Below, one piece after another: positions 32,265 to 43,167 of a stretch of 64,000 bases of DNA. The position numbers and the translations under genes are program-made. Source of the stretch: Paraconiothyrium sp. Pb-2020 (Eukaryota; Ascomycota; Dothideomycetes; Pleosporales; Didymosphaeriaceae); assembly GCA_022419385.1 (NCBI GenBank), contig JAJUBI010000003.1:1674001-1738000 (forward strand), read 5' to 3'. The notes under the pieces were generated by a model. The model ran no database searches. It was not told the origin of the DNA and saw nothing but the letters and a program-made list of their open reading frames with translations. The stretch's first letter is position 1; every line of letters begins with the position of its first letter.

Positions 32265-34296
32265 AGCAGGACCGTCTGCCCGTTGCGGCGCCGAGTAAAT
32301 GGTCTGTTTCTGAACGGTCGCGTGTAGGCTACCAACTGACTTTATTGGAACTGGATTGTCGAATTACGCGCCAAGTTCAGCCGCCCTCAGGCCGACCGCC
32401 TTGCCCAGGTGCCGTTAGACTTCACAACGCATCAATTGCAGGCTAGTAAGAGATGGGGGCGTGTTTCAGCTCTCGCAACTCGCGCGAAAGTGGAGCAAGG
32501 ACGTGCCACCGGAAGCAACACTGCCCGCAATTCGCCACCCCACGAGCGGCCACAGTGTTCCACACGAAATTAGGTCCATATTTAGCTTGCGAGCATCTTC
32601 CACCTGAGTGCATTCGTTGCAAATAGTAGGTGGAGACATTTTTGAGGTTATCTGTGTATGCGGTGCTTCTCTCAATCGTGTGCATTTTGATACCGGAGCC
32701 GGCGATTTTATCGTCCGATCTTACCTCAACAAGCTCATAGGAGAGTTCGTCAGACCCACTTCCACCAGGGCGTATTCTTACATGCGTTCAAGCAAGATTT
32801 ACACAGTACACCCACCTGCGATACTATGCTGCTAACTGTCATACCTGTTGTAGCGACACTTCGCAAAACGAGTGGTTCAGGCTGTTGGGCAGCTACCAGG
32901 ATCTTTCGGCAATCAACAACACCACGGGGAGTGTCTCGAACTCTACGATCTTAATGCACGTAGATCTAGCGCCTAAATAACAGTAATAACAATAATCATA
33001 GAATTCCCCGTATACTGACAATAGGGCAGTACAACCTTGGAAATGTACATGTCACGTGATCGGCTTGCCGGGCGTTCACGTCGGGCTTGACGAGGAACAG
33101 GCGCGTGTACCTGGAATAACAATACGTGGATTAGTAATTTGAAAGCTATTGATCAGCTCGAATCTCTATCGGCATATCGGGGCTATGTCAACCCGCGTTA
33201 CAGCCCAATCAAAGATCTTCCATGGAAACATAAGTAGGATGATACCAAGCCACTGTACAACGGACGATAGAGCAACTAGCAGTGGCTTCTCCAAAGAGAA
33301 ACGATGACCCAAAGGGGATAAAGAACCTAAATGACATCAGGGGCATCGCCTTTTTATCATCATCTGGGTGATCCCAAACGAAACATGGACATTTTGTTGC
33401 ACCGAAACAACCCAGAGGCAAAGCTCGTAGAGGACGGTTGACTTACTAGGTAAGTTGGACTTTATACCCAGTCAGCGTCATGGGAAAGCCGAGTTTTGGA
33501 CATATTCTGATAAGTGAATGAATTGGATAGGAGTCATATATATGACTCCTAATCAATTCAAGATGGCTTGATAGATCGGAACGACGTACAATAACAAACC
33601 ATTGATTACGCGACCTAGAACCATCTTGCAGCTAGTAAAGCCAACCAGGTCGGCCCTCCTTCTTGACAGACTCTTCTTATTTCCGACGAATGAAGTATTC
33701 GGACAGGTAGGTATCCTATGTTCGCATTTGATAAATACTGTCTTCATCAGAATACTATGATGAAAGGGCGTTTTATCACGAAAATAACAGGACTTCAATT
33801 GTTCAGAGAGCTACCCTATGGCTGCCCAAAGCTACTATCCTTAGTTGAGCATGCCTAGGTGTGTTGCAGCACCCCTGCAAGTACTCTTTACTGCTGTGCA
33901 GACCTTCACCTCACCTCACCGTGACGCGCTAACGCATTGAAGACGCACAGCTAGCTTACTTTCCACCTCAGTAACACTGTTATAAAAGCAATCTCATGCC
34001 AACTTGTCTTTCGCTCTAAAACTTCTAGGACAGCCGCTTCGTGCCTGGAAGTTTATCTTACCTAAGTATCAGAAGCTTCACCATGAGGCCATTAGCACGT
34101 ATCGAGGCCATGGCACGGCTATCAAAGTCTCTTACAAGCGGACCTAACAGAATCAGTGTAAAAAAGATGCACTGTCACATTCACGTGGCCACAGCGACAG
34201 CTCGGACCGCTGCGCTTTTCACAACCACCGAGCTAATACCTACACACAGCCACAGAATCCGCACCGAGGAACTGCGCATTCTTACTTGAACAACTA
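32265..34296. other. Gene-poor region with a 40-bp palindrome
   Basis: Two kilobases without a supported gene. Minus-strand frames near 32443-32685 and 33209-33798 have no motifs. The main feature is the near-perfect palindrome at 33520-33559. The right end is the promoter of the gene at 34297. Confidence 0.5.
33520..33559. repeat. 40-bp near-perfect palindrome
   Basis: Two 19-nt arms flank a central TA, with two mismatches. The inner 24 bp (33528-33551, from TAGGAGTCATAT to ATATGACTCCTA) are a perfect palindrome. The RNA would fold into a long hairpin, and as DNA it could extrude a cruciform. No terminal duplications that would mark a transposon are obvious. Confidence 0.85.
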
Positions 34297-35158
34297 ATGA
34301 GCACGTACATCTCCGACAGCGTTCCACCTTCGCGCATAAACGCACACCGTCAACCAAAGTCCAAATCCTCACCAAGCCCAGCACCTAGTGCCCCTACAAC
34401 GTCAGTACAAGCGATCATGTCGCGCAAACGCAACGAATCAACCAGCTCAGGAAGCAGCGCGTCCAGTAGCTCCTCCAACAACAGCGCCCACCATGGCCGT
34501 AAAGCGCTCGAAGCTATACAGCGCATCTACGCACTCCGTCAGGGGCGATGTGTTGCGAATGCTTTCCCGCAGACCGGTCAATCTTCTGAAAGCAGTCGTT
34601 CAGGAATTAGCTCTGGTACCGCACAGCATGACCATCCACCTACACGCTCAGAAAGCAACTTGAGCCAGTACTCCACAGAATCTGAAGACACTATCACCAG
34701 GCCCGCTTTGATCAACTCCCTGGACCGACCGCACCTATTCTCAGATACACCCCCAGGATTCCAGCAAGACGCTGAGCGCCGCCCCCTCCTCCCTCTTATC
34801 TCACCCCAAGTTTCCCCTAGTAACTAGCTTCCTCTCGCCGCGCCTCAACCAGCCTCCTGAGCCCTTCCCCTCCCTCTCTCCAGATATCGAACCCGGGTTC
34901 GCACCATCAGACAGCAGTTACGAGGGTCTGGACGTTTTTGGCGGACACCGTCCGCGGAGGCGGTGGGATCTCGGATTGAGGAGCGCTCGTGGTGGAGGTG
35001 AGCAGCTGTGGGAGAGTCGGACGTTCGAGCAGTTGCATGCTTGCTCGCTGGTCTACTTCTTCATCATGTTTGTGGTGATAGTTGTCGGAGGTGGTATGCT
35101 ACTCGTCTGGGGACTTTTGCATCAAGAGGGTCAGTGCTCGGGGGAAGGAACGGGGTGA
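34297..35158 (+). CDS. Serine-rich single-pass membrane protein, 2 exons, about 266 aa
   Basis: I do not recognise the family. Exons are 34297-34819 and 34884-35158. The 64-nt intron GTAACT...CTCCAG joins SPQVSP to NIEPGFAPSDSSYEGLD in phase 1. The first two thirds are low-complexity Ser/Pro/Asn-rich. A short basic strip RPRRRWDLGLRSARGG follows, then a membrane helix (about 228-250, LVYFFIMFVVIVVGGGMLLVWG) and a brief Cys-containing tail. It may be a tail-anchored or plasma-membrane adaptor. The splice is supported by continuous polar sequence across the junction. A further donor at 35155 would also end in a stop within two codons, so the C-terminus is robust. Confidence 0.6.
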
Positions 35159-35412
35159 GTGCGCAATCATCACGGTTGTAGTCGGGAAAGGGTCTTAACA
35201 CAGCGCAGATAGAACGTATCTAGGTGGGCCTGGCTTCACATCGGCGTCTTTCGACTGGTTTGTCTCCGAGGGCATTTCCAAGAATCGAAACGGGGCTGTT
35301 TTAAACAAGACCTCTTGTTTGTCCTATATCACAGAGCAATTGTTTTAGGACCAAAAGAGACGGAGCTTTGCTGGTCGTAAATGCGGACGAAGGTTCCTTC
35401 TCTCACGTTTCC

Positions 35413-36561
35413 TCACATCACCGTTCTGACTTCTCTTCTCTCAAAGCTCTTGTTGTACATGCCAAACTCAATTTCACCTTCTCCGTTCTTCAAGCCGCCC
35501 ACCTCACATTGCCAAGGACTCTTATCCTCCAACCCATGAATGCCTCCTGTAAGTCTCTCAAATACCTTCAACGCATTTCCTCTTCCAATTTTTACCAAGT
35601 CCCTTGAGTTGATACTAGCTTCCACGTACTCATCAAACCATACACATCCGTTGGGAATACTCTCAAAAGGGTAGTCAATACTAAACATACACGCGTCAAC
35701 CCCAATCTCCGCGACCGCACACAGTAGAGCGTTGGTGCTGAAGTGCCCAGAAGTGGTGATGAACACCTGGCTCCCAAAGTAATCTCTTACAAGCTTATCC
35801 TTTCGCATCTTCATATTCGGAAATCTTGCTCGGTTGAGCTTATGATCGATGCGGTAGAGATCATAAGGAATATGCTCTCCCATATGCCCAACCACCAGCT
35901 TCAACTTCGGAAATCGGTCCAGGACACCGGCTGTGATGATGCCAAGTAAATGCATGTTGAGGCGATTTGCGTACCCGAGGGCGCTGAAGGCGAGGTGCTC
36001 GCGGTCTTTCCACATCTTATCAAAAATCTCCGGCGTGGCTTCGCGGGGGTGGAGGTACACGGGACAGTTGAGCGTTTCGGCGGCGGCCCAGAAGGTATCG
36101 TAAGAGGCTCCGTCATAAAAGAGCATTGTGTTGCCGTCGGATCCAGCAGATTGGTAGTCGTTGAGGATGCAGCCGATGAAGCCTTGTAGCTCGGTGAAAC
36201 ACCTTTCCAACTCCTGCGCTGCTTGGACCGGATCATGCATGCTCACACTACACAGACCCCCAAATCTCTTCGAATTCTTCATGACCTCTGCGCTGAGGGC
36301 GTTGTTGGCTTCGAATGCGAGCTTCTCTGCGCCTTCGCGGTTTGGGACCTTCTGTGGACCAGCTGAGACGAGCGACAAGGCCATGAACTCCACGCCGTTC
36401 TCGTCCATCTGTTGCAAGCGTTGCTCGTGCACATCGAGCAGGTTGGCGCCCAGATCGCCACCGATGACACCCTTTGGAGCAAGAGAAGCGGATTGGAAGC
36501 CCCCTAGTGACTCGCCTTTTGGGAAGTTCCAGGCTTCTTCCAAAGCAATTTTGTAGAGCAT
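35413..36561 (-). CDS. Amidohydrolase-2 family (de)carboxylase, DHBD / gamma-resorcylate decarboxylase type, 382 aa
   Basis: A metal-dependent TIM-barrel enzyme that in characterised relatives reversibly decarboxylates hydroxybenzoates such as 2,3-dihydroxybenzoate or gamma-resorcylate. Metal and active-site positions fit: Glu8 in KIALEEAW, His171 in VYLHPRE, His226 in VVGHMGEH and Asp296 in FSIDYPFES. The strip GDLGANLLDVHEQRLQQMDENGVEFMALSL is family-typical. The first motif has EEAW where many members have EEHF/EEHW, so one metal ligand (a His) may be lost and catalysis could be altered. The C-terminal extension after GNALKVFERL (about 45 residues) is longer than in most members. No intron is needed. 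Confidence 0.87.
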   Translation of the reverse strand: MLYKIALEEAWNFPKGESLGGFQSASLAPKGVIGGDLGANLLDVHEQRLQQMDENGVEFMALSLVSAGPQKVPNREGAEKLAFEANNALSAEVMKNSKRFGGLCSVSMHDPVQAAQELERCFTELQGFIGCILNDYQSAGSDGNTMLFYDGASYDTFWAAAETLNCPVYLHPREATPEIFDKMWKDREHLAFSALGYANRLNMHLLGIITAGVLDRFPKLKLVVGHMGEHIPYDLYRIDHKLNRARFPNMKMRKDKLVRDYFGSQVFITTSGHFSTNALLCAVAEIGVDACMFSIDYPFESIPNGCVWFDEYVEASINSRDLVKIGRGNALKVFERLTGGIHGLEDKSPWQCEVGGLKNGEGEIEFGMYNKSFERREVRTVM

Positions 36562-37198
36562 ATTGAGCGTATGGAGTGGATAGATAAATCTTCAGCGTGA
36601 CATCCGACGCAAAGGAAAACACGTCTGAATAGAGAACTGGTGAGTCCGACGTCCAGAGCAGAAAGTCAAAGAAAGCGTTGAAGACGTGCGTGTAGGCGTT
36701 GCAGAGAATAGATGAAATGCGGGCATGCTGCATCGGACATAAGTTGGGGCGTCGAACCTCGGATATATCATAACAGCTCGCAGCATCATGGTTAGAGGCC
36801 GTAGTGATTTAGTATAGAAACAAGATTAGTACGATGTAAGTACGTTCGGCAGATGAATCTGTGCGGGGAAGTGTGAGGAGACGTAGCCTAACCTGTTTAG
36901 GCCCTTTACGTGTCGAATGACATGTCTTCAAAGGTTGTTCCAGGTTGTTCCAACAAGCTGGTCATAGCAGCAGCCTCGTTAGAAAGTATACGTTTGTACG
37001 TGCTGGTTGAAAAAGTCACTTTGATAGTATATTTGGGTATTTGCACATCATTTTCAAAGAAATCCCCCAGTATGAAACTCCCAGCTTAAAGCGCTCAGGT
37101 GAACATCGCTAATTGTACAAGCATCGTCGTCGTAATCGTAACCGAACAAAGCCATAAATTCCTCTCTCGCACTCGAATCGTCAAGCTTTACACGCTTC
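36562..37198. other. Intergenic
   Basis: No gene is supported. It is the upstream region of the amidohydrolase and the 3' flank of the small coiled-coil gene. A tandem GGTTGTTCCA repeat occurs near 36934-36953. Confidence 0.5.
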
Positions 37199-37660
37199 CT
37201 AAATGTGGTCGTGACGGCCCAAAGCCTTCCCCCTCTTCCCCAAGCCCCTCGCCGCCTGCTGCTTAGCTTTCGCCAATCTCGCCTGCTCCGCGGCCTCCCT
37301 CTCCAGCGCCTTAACATGCTCCCTCGCCTCTCTAACCGCCGCCTTCGCCGCAAACAAGGCCCTATCTGCCTCACGTTCTGCCGCCTCGGCACTCATGACG
37401 CGCTCGCGGGCGGCAACGATGCTAGCATCTTCAGAGCCAGACTTGTGCAGAAGGGAGTGTCGCTTGTGTGGCGAGGTAGAGTCGGTGTGGTTGTGAGTGA
37501 CAGAGGGCGAGGAGGAGCGCCGACGGTTGAAGAGGGAGCGGTTGCGGGTTGGGGCTGTGGTGGTGGTCGGTGGTGGGGATGTGTTTTTTGAGAAGAAGCC
37601 AGATTTCTGAACAGGAGCAGGCTCCGGAGAGGGCTCACGACGGGATCCGAACAGAGGCAT
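37199..37660 (-). CDS. Small Ala/Arg-rich coiled-coil protein, 153 aa
   Basis: A conserved-looking ascomycete hypothetical. The N-terminal half is disordered and Pro/Ser/Thr-rich (MPLFGSRREPSPEP start, NRSLFNRRRSSSPS). It is followed by a continuous Ala/Glu/Arg-rich helix (about 82-140, with EAAEREADRALFAAKAAVRE) likely to form a coiled coil, and an ending GKRGKALGRHDHI. This plan of a short disordered head, a coiled coil and a terminal GRHDH-like tag recurs in filamentous ascomycetes in my recollection. The function is unknown; CT-rich leader sequence upstream suggests normal expression. Confidence 0.7.
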   Translation of the reverse strand: MPLFGSRREPSPEPAPVQKSGFFSKNTSPPPTTTTAPTRNRSLFNRRRSSSPSVTHNHTDSTSPHKRHSLLHKSGSEDASIVAARERVMSAEAAEREADRALFAAKAAVREAREHVKALEREAAEQARLAKAKQQAARGLGKRGKALGRHDHI

Positions 37661-38415
37661 CGTAGAAAGTGTGAAGTGTAGTGTGGTGTGTATAGGGATT
37701 CCACCGTAGAATAGGGTGCTAGCAGTAGTGGATCGAAAGTAGATCGGAAGTGGATCGATTGTGGAGTTGATTGTTCAGTGATGGTCGTCAAGGGTTTCCC
37801 GTTCGTTGTTTATATACGAGTGCCGTGTGTATGTGATGTGCATGACGCCTGTGTCAATGTGCTGGCAAGAATCAGGTTCGAGGTCTGGGGTCGGTGTATG
37901 ACGTCAGCGGATCGGCGCGTACCACCGGAGGTGTGAGGTCATTGTCACACGCAGATTCCCCGGCCTAATGTTGCGCTGAATACTTATTTCGACGGATTGC
38001 GTCGATTGGTACAATGTGTAGAGATTGATATTGCGATGCAGGGCCATGTGGGTCTAAGTAAGGGTCCGGTAACCAAGAAGTGGGCGAGAGCTAGTGTAGC
38101 TTATTCGCACTTCTGGCGCAGCGTGCCGCGCCGACTTCCGAGTGAATACTTTCTCCAACCTCTCGACCTATTAGCATGTTATAACCCGTAACCTGAACAT
38201 TGAAGTCGCAGTGCAATCAAAAGCGTGACGGCATGCGCGCATCGCTCATCAACAACGTCCAAAGGCTAAAAGTATTCTATATACTACATCATGACCACCT
38301 TATGATACAACACCCGCTGACCCTCGGTGTATGAATATGCTACCGCGCCCAATGCCTTGTATCGTTCCCAGAACACCGATGTATGCAAGAATCAAGACAA
38401 GGACAAAAACCGACT
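37661..38415. other. Intergenic
   Basis: About 750 bp. It contains the promoter of the coiled-coil gene and the 3' flank of the amino-acid transporter. No gene is seen. Confidence 0.5.
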
Positions 38416-40257
38416 TTACGAGCACTGCGCCTGACCTTCCGTCCCATTCGACATCTTCCCCATCGTCTTGATCAAGGAAACAGCCATGACAGCGCAACCT
38501 AGCGCCATGACCGCCATCGCGAGATAGGTCTGCGAGGTGCGCTTCTTGCTCAGTTTAATGTAGCACAGCGGCGGTAATATGTATGCCAGTGCGCACGCAG
38601 AGGTGGCACCAAAAAGTTCAAAAATGACGCCTAAATCGCAAGTGACAAGAGAAAGCACCATAGCAGTAACGACGAGCGAGGTGGTAAAGATCATGTGGCG
38701 GTTCGGTTGGTACGGCTCATCCGGGAACCAGTAGTTGTTCATCACCTCCCGACAGACAAAAGCCTCAAGCGGAAGGGTAGTCAACATGTTCAGTCCGAAG
38801 CATAGGCGGGCGATGTTTACAAGCGTGTTGTCGTTGGGGAAATTGTTGAGAACATTACCTAAGGTTTTGTCGCCGAAGGTAAGATAGCCGAAGTACGCCA
38901 TAACAAGGCACGCAACGAGAGATATGCCAGTACTGTAGTGCGTGACGCGCGCAAAACGGTCGATGGTGGGTGTGCGTAGAGAGCCGTAGATGAGGAGCGA
39001 ATTGTGGTGGCAGACGAAGGCAAAGGATATCACACCCACGGCTTCGAAGATGCCGGGACGAATTACGATTGAGCCTTCTATTTTGCCGCGGGACTCAGGG
39101 GGGACGCGGAAGGACTGGGTGACCACAGTGAAGATGATTATAGCCATGCCGATCATGGCAAGACCACTTGCTTTGGCGAGCTGCAGGCTGTTAGTCTAGG
39201 GAGGTACGATCGATGAGGGTGTATATGCCTTTGCGATATCCCGGTAGAGGGACAAAGGGTACGAAATGCCCAGGACCAAGAGGATAATGATGGCTCGGCG
39301 ATTGGTGAGGAGCCACAAGAACGACGTGTCAGATAAGGAAGGGAAAAAAGCGTCCAACACCTTTGGTATCGTGTCCCCTACAATGACGCAGAATGCCATC
39401 ATGCCACCGAACGCACTGCAACATCATTAATCGTCTGATCGTCTGACATACAAAATGCTCGGGTGTACGTACAATATCCATTGCGCCAACGAAATGGCCA
39501 CCAGCCCCGACTTTCCAAAGCAGTATTCGACAGTCGCCTGGAATGAATCGGTGCCGCTGAGCTTCGAATTGATGACTATAAGCTGAATAGTCCAGTCGAC
39601 GGTTATGGTGAGGCCGATTAGAAGGAGGGTGCCTGTGATGAGACCCGCGTTGTGGAAAGCATAAGGCTGGCCGATAATGCCCGCGCCTCTGCGTCTTGTC
39701 AGCTCCATCATACTGCGAGGCTGCCCAGTGGATCTTCCAGGGATAAATGCTCACATTATACTGTTCGCCATGTTCATAAAAGCGCTCCGCATGTTGCTCC
39801 TTGGTCGTGCGCTCTCGAGGTGGTCTTCGGGATTGAACACCTCCTCAGCGACCGTCACGCTCGGTGCCTCAATTCCTGTCAGGAGTGGCAGACGTTGTGT
39901 TCTTTCTCTTCCTTGTTCGCCAGCCTCCAGATAGTCATCCCCATCCAGCTCCACCCACTCCCCGCCTTGTGCATCTCCGTTCATGCTTCGCTGTGGCTCC
40001 TCGAAGCGCACGCGGTTCGGCGTCCGTGGTGTTCCGTCTGGCCGGTGCTGTGCAAAAGACGACTGCCGCTTAGGCGGACCGAAACGGCCATTTGGTTCGG
40101 CGCCAGGCGCTGGCGATGCCGAGGACTGGCGTGAGCGCGACCGTGATACACTCGCGGGAGACGGGCGGCGGGCTGGGAAGGGCTGTATGTCGTGACCGGG
40201 ATCCGAGTCGGAATCGTCGTGGTGCTCGTACAAGAGCTTCTGCGACTCGCTCATCAT
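38416..40257 (-). CDS. AVT/SLC38-type vacuolar amino-acid transporter, 4 exons, 556 aa
   Basis: An amino-acid/proton transporter of the AAAP superfamily, similar to yeast vacuolar Avt proteins. Exons are 40257-39755, 39688-39473, 39415-39229 and 39180-38416 (complement). The N-terminal about 165 residues are disordered, Ser/Arg/Pro-rich and typical for Avt proteins. Then follow MANSIIGAGIIGQPYAF (helix 1), CVIVGDTIP, YPLSLYRDIAKLAKASG, FAFVCHHNSLLIYGSL and the C-terminal helices; eleven helices fit. The third intron, 39228-39181 (48 nt), starts GCATAT rather than GT and ends GCAG with a GACTAAC branch point; removing it restores the conserved RDIAKLAKASG strip. The start MMSESQKLL is preferred; an upstream ATG at 40302 is possible. 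Confidence 0.9.
39181..39228 (-). other. Probable GC-AG intron
   Basis: The donor reads AAG|GCATAT. The only GT donor nearby would give a 27-nt intron, too short for splicing. The conserved protein strip across the junction fixes the boundaries. Confidence 0.7.
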
Positions 40258-41078
40258 GGCATTGTAAGGAAAGGTGGGAAGTTCAAGATGTCGTGTCAGC
40301 AAGTACGGCCTTCAATTCAGAAAGTAGAGGGTACATCCCCGTATACGGCTAGCTGAAACGGGAAAGGGCAAAGGTGTTCGCCGCAAGCGAGGAACCCCCC
40401 ACGCCGAGGCCCTCTACCTCCGACCAACTCGTCGTACCTGTACTGCGCATGCGGATGTCTCATCTAGCTTGTATGCACTCCTGCTCGCTTTCAGTGTTGA
40501 CATCGAATCCAAATGACACATTGTCTCAACACCTCCAGGGCAGATCTGTAAATGAACCTCAGATCTGTACGAGTGACAATTGGAGCACCGTGAAATACGT
40601 AGCAATGGCTTCACCATAGTCTACGACCGAGTCATTCTCAAATTGACATGGCTACTGGACTGAAAACATACCGAGTGCTGAAATGGATGTCGTAGACTTG
40701 ACCTGCGTCCTCGACTTGCTCATTGCGCCCCCGGAGATGCTCATTACCCTTGGCAAGTCGCCCGCGATGACGTCTACGTCCCCGTGACATATCGTCGACT
40801 GCGCAGGACCGAGGTGATCCCGACGCCCACTTGACACCCGTCGACGACCAATATGCCGCTTTGGCTTGAGTGAATGCAGCTAACAACACCTACAAGGGTC
40901 CCCGCACCAAGCGTGCTAGACGGTACGAAATGTCGGGAAGAAGAGCGTTTTACGGTAAAATGGTCGGGCATCGTTATACCGCGACCTGCGATGGAGGAAA
41001 GTGCATATATTGCGCACCTCCCCAGATGGTTCCGACTCTTTTAGCCACCTTTGTAGGAGTGTAAAGGTTTCTCGAGTC
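40258..41078. other. Divergent promoter of transporter and tannase-type gene
   Basis: No gene is supported in about 820 bp. Short frames on both strands lack motifs. Confidence 0.5.
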
Positions 41079-42670
41079 ATGGTCTTTCTTTATGGTTTTA
41101 CGACCATGCTATTAATCCAAGCTATCGCAGCGATGGTGGTTCCAGGATCTTCTTCCACGATTGGACGTTGCTCCTCATTGAAATATATTCCTCTCAAGCA
41201 GTTCAATGCATCGGTCACCAACACAGCATACCACGCAACCAACTCGGTCAACGTTTCCGCCACGTTTAATAACATTCCCCTTTGTGAACTTCAGGCCCAA
41301 ATCTCGTACAGGACCGGGAATTCACTCTCGTTCGTCGTATGGCTGCCGGATGAGTCCGATTATGGGCACCGTTTCCTAGCCGTTGGGAATGGCGGTTTCG
41401 CGGGGACAATCGACACGGCATCGATATTGAAACAATTCAACGCCGGTCTGGGGCTCGCCGTGGCCGGAGGAAACGGTGGTCACGAGGCAAGTCCGAACAC
41501 GGGAACGGGAAATCTTCCGTTCATGCATGATCCTGACCAGATTCGTGCATGGATTCACGATGGTATTAGCATCTTCACTGATGCAGCGAAATACGTAATT
41601 GAATCATATTATGGCACTGCAGCCAACCGATCCTATTATGCGGGATGCTCTACAGGTGGTGCGCAGGGGTATGCTTTGGCGCAGTATCATCCTCATCTGT
41701 TCGATGGCATCTACGCTGGCTCTCCCGGATTCTGGTACAGCCATCTGATGCTGTCATTCTTGTGGAATATGCAGAAGACAAATGTGAGTGATGGTCGTTA
41801 GTTCTTAGAGACAGTGCCTGAAAAGCTGACGGTGCTCAACAGACGACGGCGACCAACCTTACCCAAGCGCAACTCAATCTCACCAATCAAGCGGATCTGG
41901 ACGCCTGTGATGTGTTGGATGGTGTCCAAGACGGGTTGATCGAGAACCCGCTGCAGTGCAATTTCAGCATCGACTCGCTGGCTTGTGGGGGCTCTGCGCC
42001 CATTGATTGATGTCTCACGCCTGATCAGATCGAAGCCGCAAAGGGCATCTATGCTGGACCACGACGAACAGACGACGGAGCAAGCCTTTACCCTGGCTTC
42101 AGCTTCGGCAGCGAGAGTGAATGGCTGCTACAAGAAGGGTCTCTGGGCAACGAATATGCCGTGCCGTTACTACGAAACATGGTTTTTGACAATCAAGGAT
42201 GGGACCCGACGACGTTCGATTGGTCTTCAGATGTCGATCTTGTCAACAGACGTGCTTCCGTCTTGATCGATTCCACAAGCACAAATCTGTCGACCTATCG
42301 GCGCACGGGTCGCAAGTTTTTGACTTCGCAAGGCTGGGCCGACCCATACAATGCTGGAAAGCTGCCTGTTCTGCATTTAAAGGAAGTCGAATCATTCTTC
42401 CAGGGCGATGTAAGCGACTTCTATCGGCTATTCATGGTTCCCGGAGGAGGACATTGTGGCGCGGCGCAGTACTCGCCGCATGTTCCCGCAGAGAGTCATT
42501 ATCTCGAACCTCTCATCGAATGGGTTGAGGGCGGCACACCACCGGCGCAGCTCCTCTCGTCGGATCCTCCTGATGGGAGTAAGCGGACAAGAAAGCTCTG
42601 TCCTTGGCCGAAAACGGCATATTTGGTTGGTGAGGACCCTAACAATTGGGATAGTTATCGCTGCAAATGA
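41079..42670 (+). pseudogene. Tannase / feruloyl esterase family gene interrupted by an in-frame TGA
   Basis: The intact gene would encode a secreted esterase acting on gallate or ferulate esters. Exons are 41079-41783 and 41843-42670, intron 59 nt, phase 0. A signal peptide is at 1-22. Family motifs include FLAVGNGGFAG, AGGNGGHEAS, the nucleophile Ser in YYAGCSTGGAQGYALAQ, LDACDVLDGVQDGLIENP, then after the lesion CLTPDQIEAAKGIYAGP, GWADPYNAGK (Asp) and MVPGGGHCGAAQ (His). One TGA at 42008-42010 (codon 291 of 511) splits the protein just before CLTPDQ. No GT..AG intron removes it in frame. The product would lose catalytic Asp and His. Everything else is intact, so the mutation is recent, a sequencing error, or rarely read through. 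Confidence 0.88.
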
Positions 42671-43167
42671 TTGCCTATTACCGCAGTCCGCTTCACAGCG
42701 TGCAACTTTGCAGCATCACCTGAGGTGAGCATTACAGTATCATAATTCCTTGCATTGAGGAAGACCTTTACCCTACCTACCGATTTCGGACTACATATAC
42801 ATATATGCTCTCGCGTTTTTCGTTCAGACCAGTTATTGGACAGTTGCACTACTCCACAGCAGGTAGACATAAAAAGGCTGCGTGCTGATTCAGATGCTCG
42901 AGATTCGACCGATCATAGCACATGACAGGTTTCGGGCGAGCTTGTTTACCATTGCCCCTTGCCTCGCCAATGACTAAACCCGGATACTGTCCCTCTATGT
43001 ACGGTACCAAGCTATAAAAATAAGGAGAGACATCATCCAATTAGTCTTCCGATGAAGGGTCTCCAATACAGAACCCTGTATCTTCAGCACACTGTAGAAA
43101 GAAAGCATCAAGCGTATAAGAAAAAAAGCATCATCCAGCTCAGCGGGCTGAAGAGATTGGGCAAAAA
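42671..43167. other. Intergenic between tannase-type gene and tRNA pair
   Basis: No gene is seen. It includes the tannase 3' flank and the region downstream of the minus-strand tRNA-Arg. Confidence 0.5.

Noticed and set aside
41940..42030. Intron that would remove the TGA in the tannase-type gene
   Set aside because: The only nearby GT..AG stretch (about 41983-42026) would shift the frame away from CLTPDQIEAAK.
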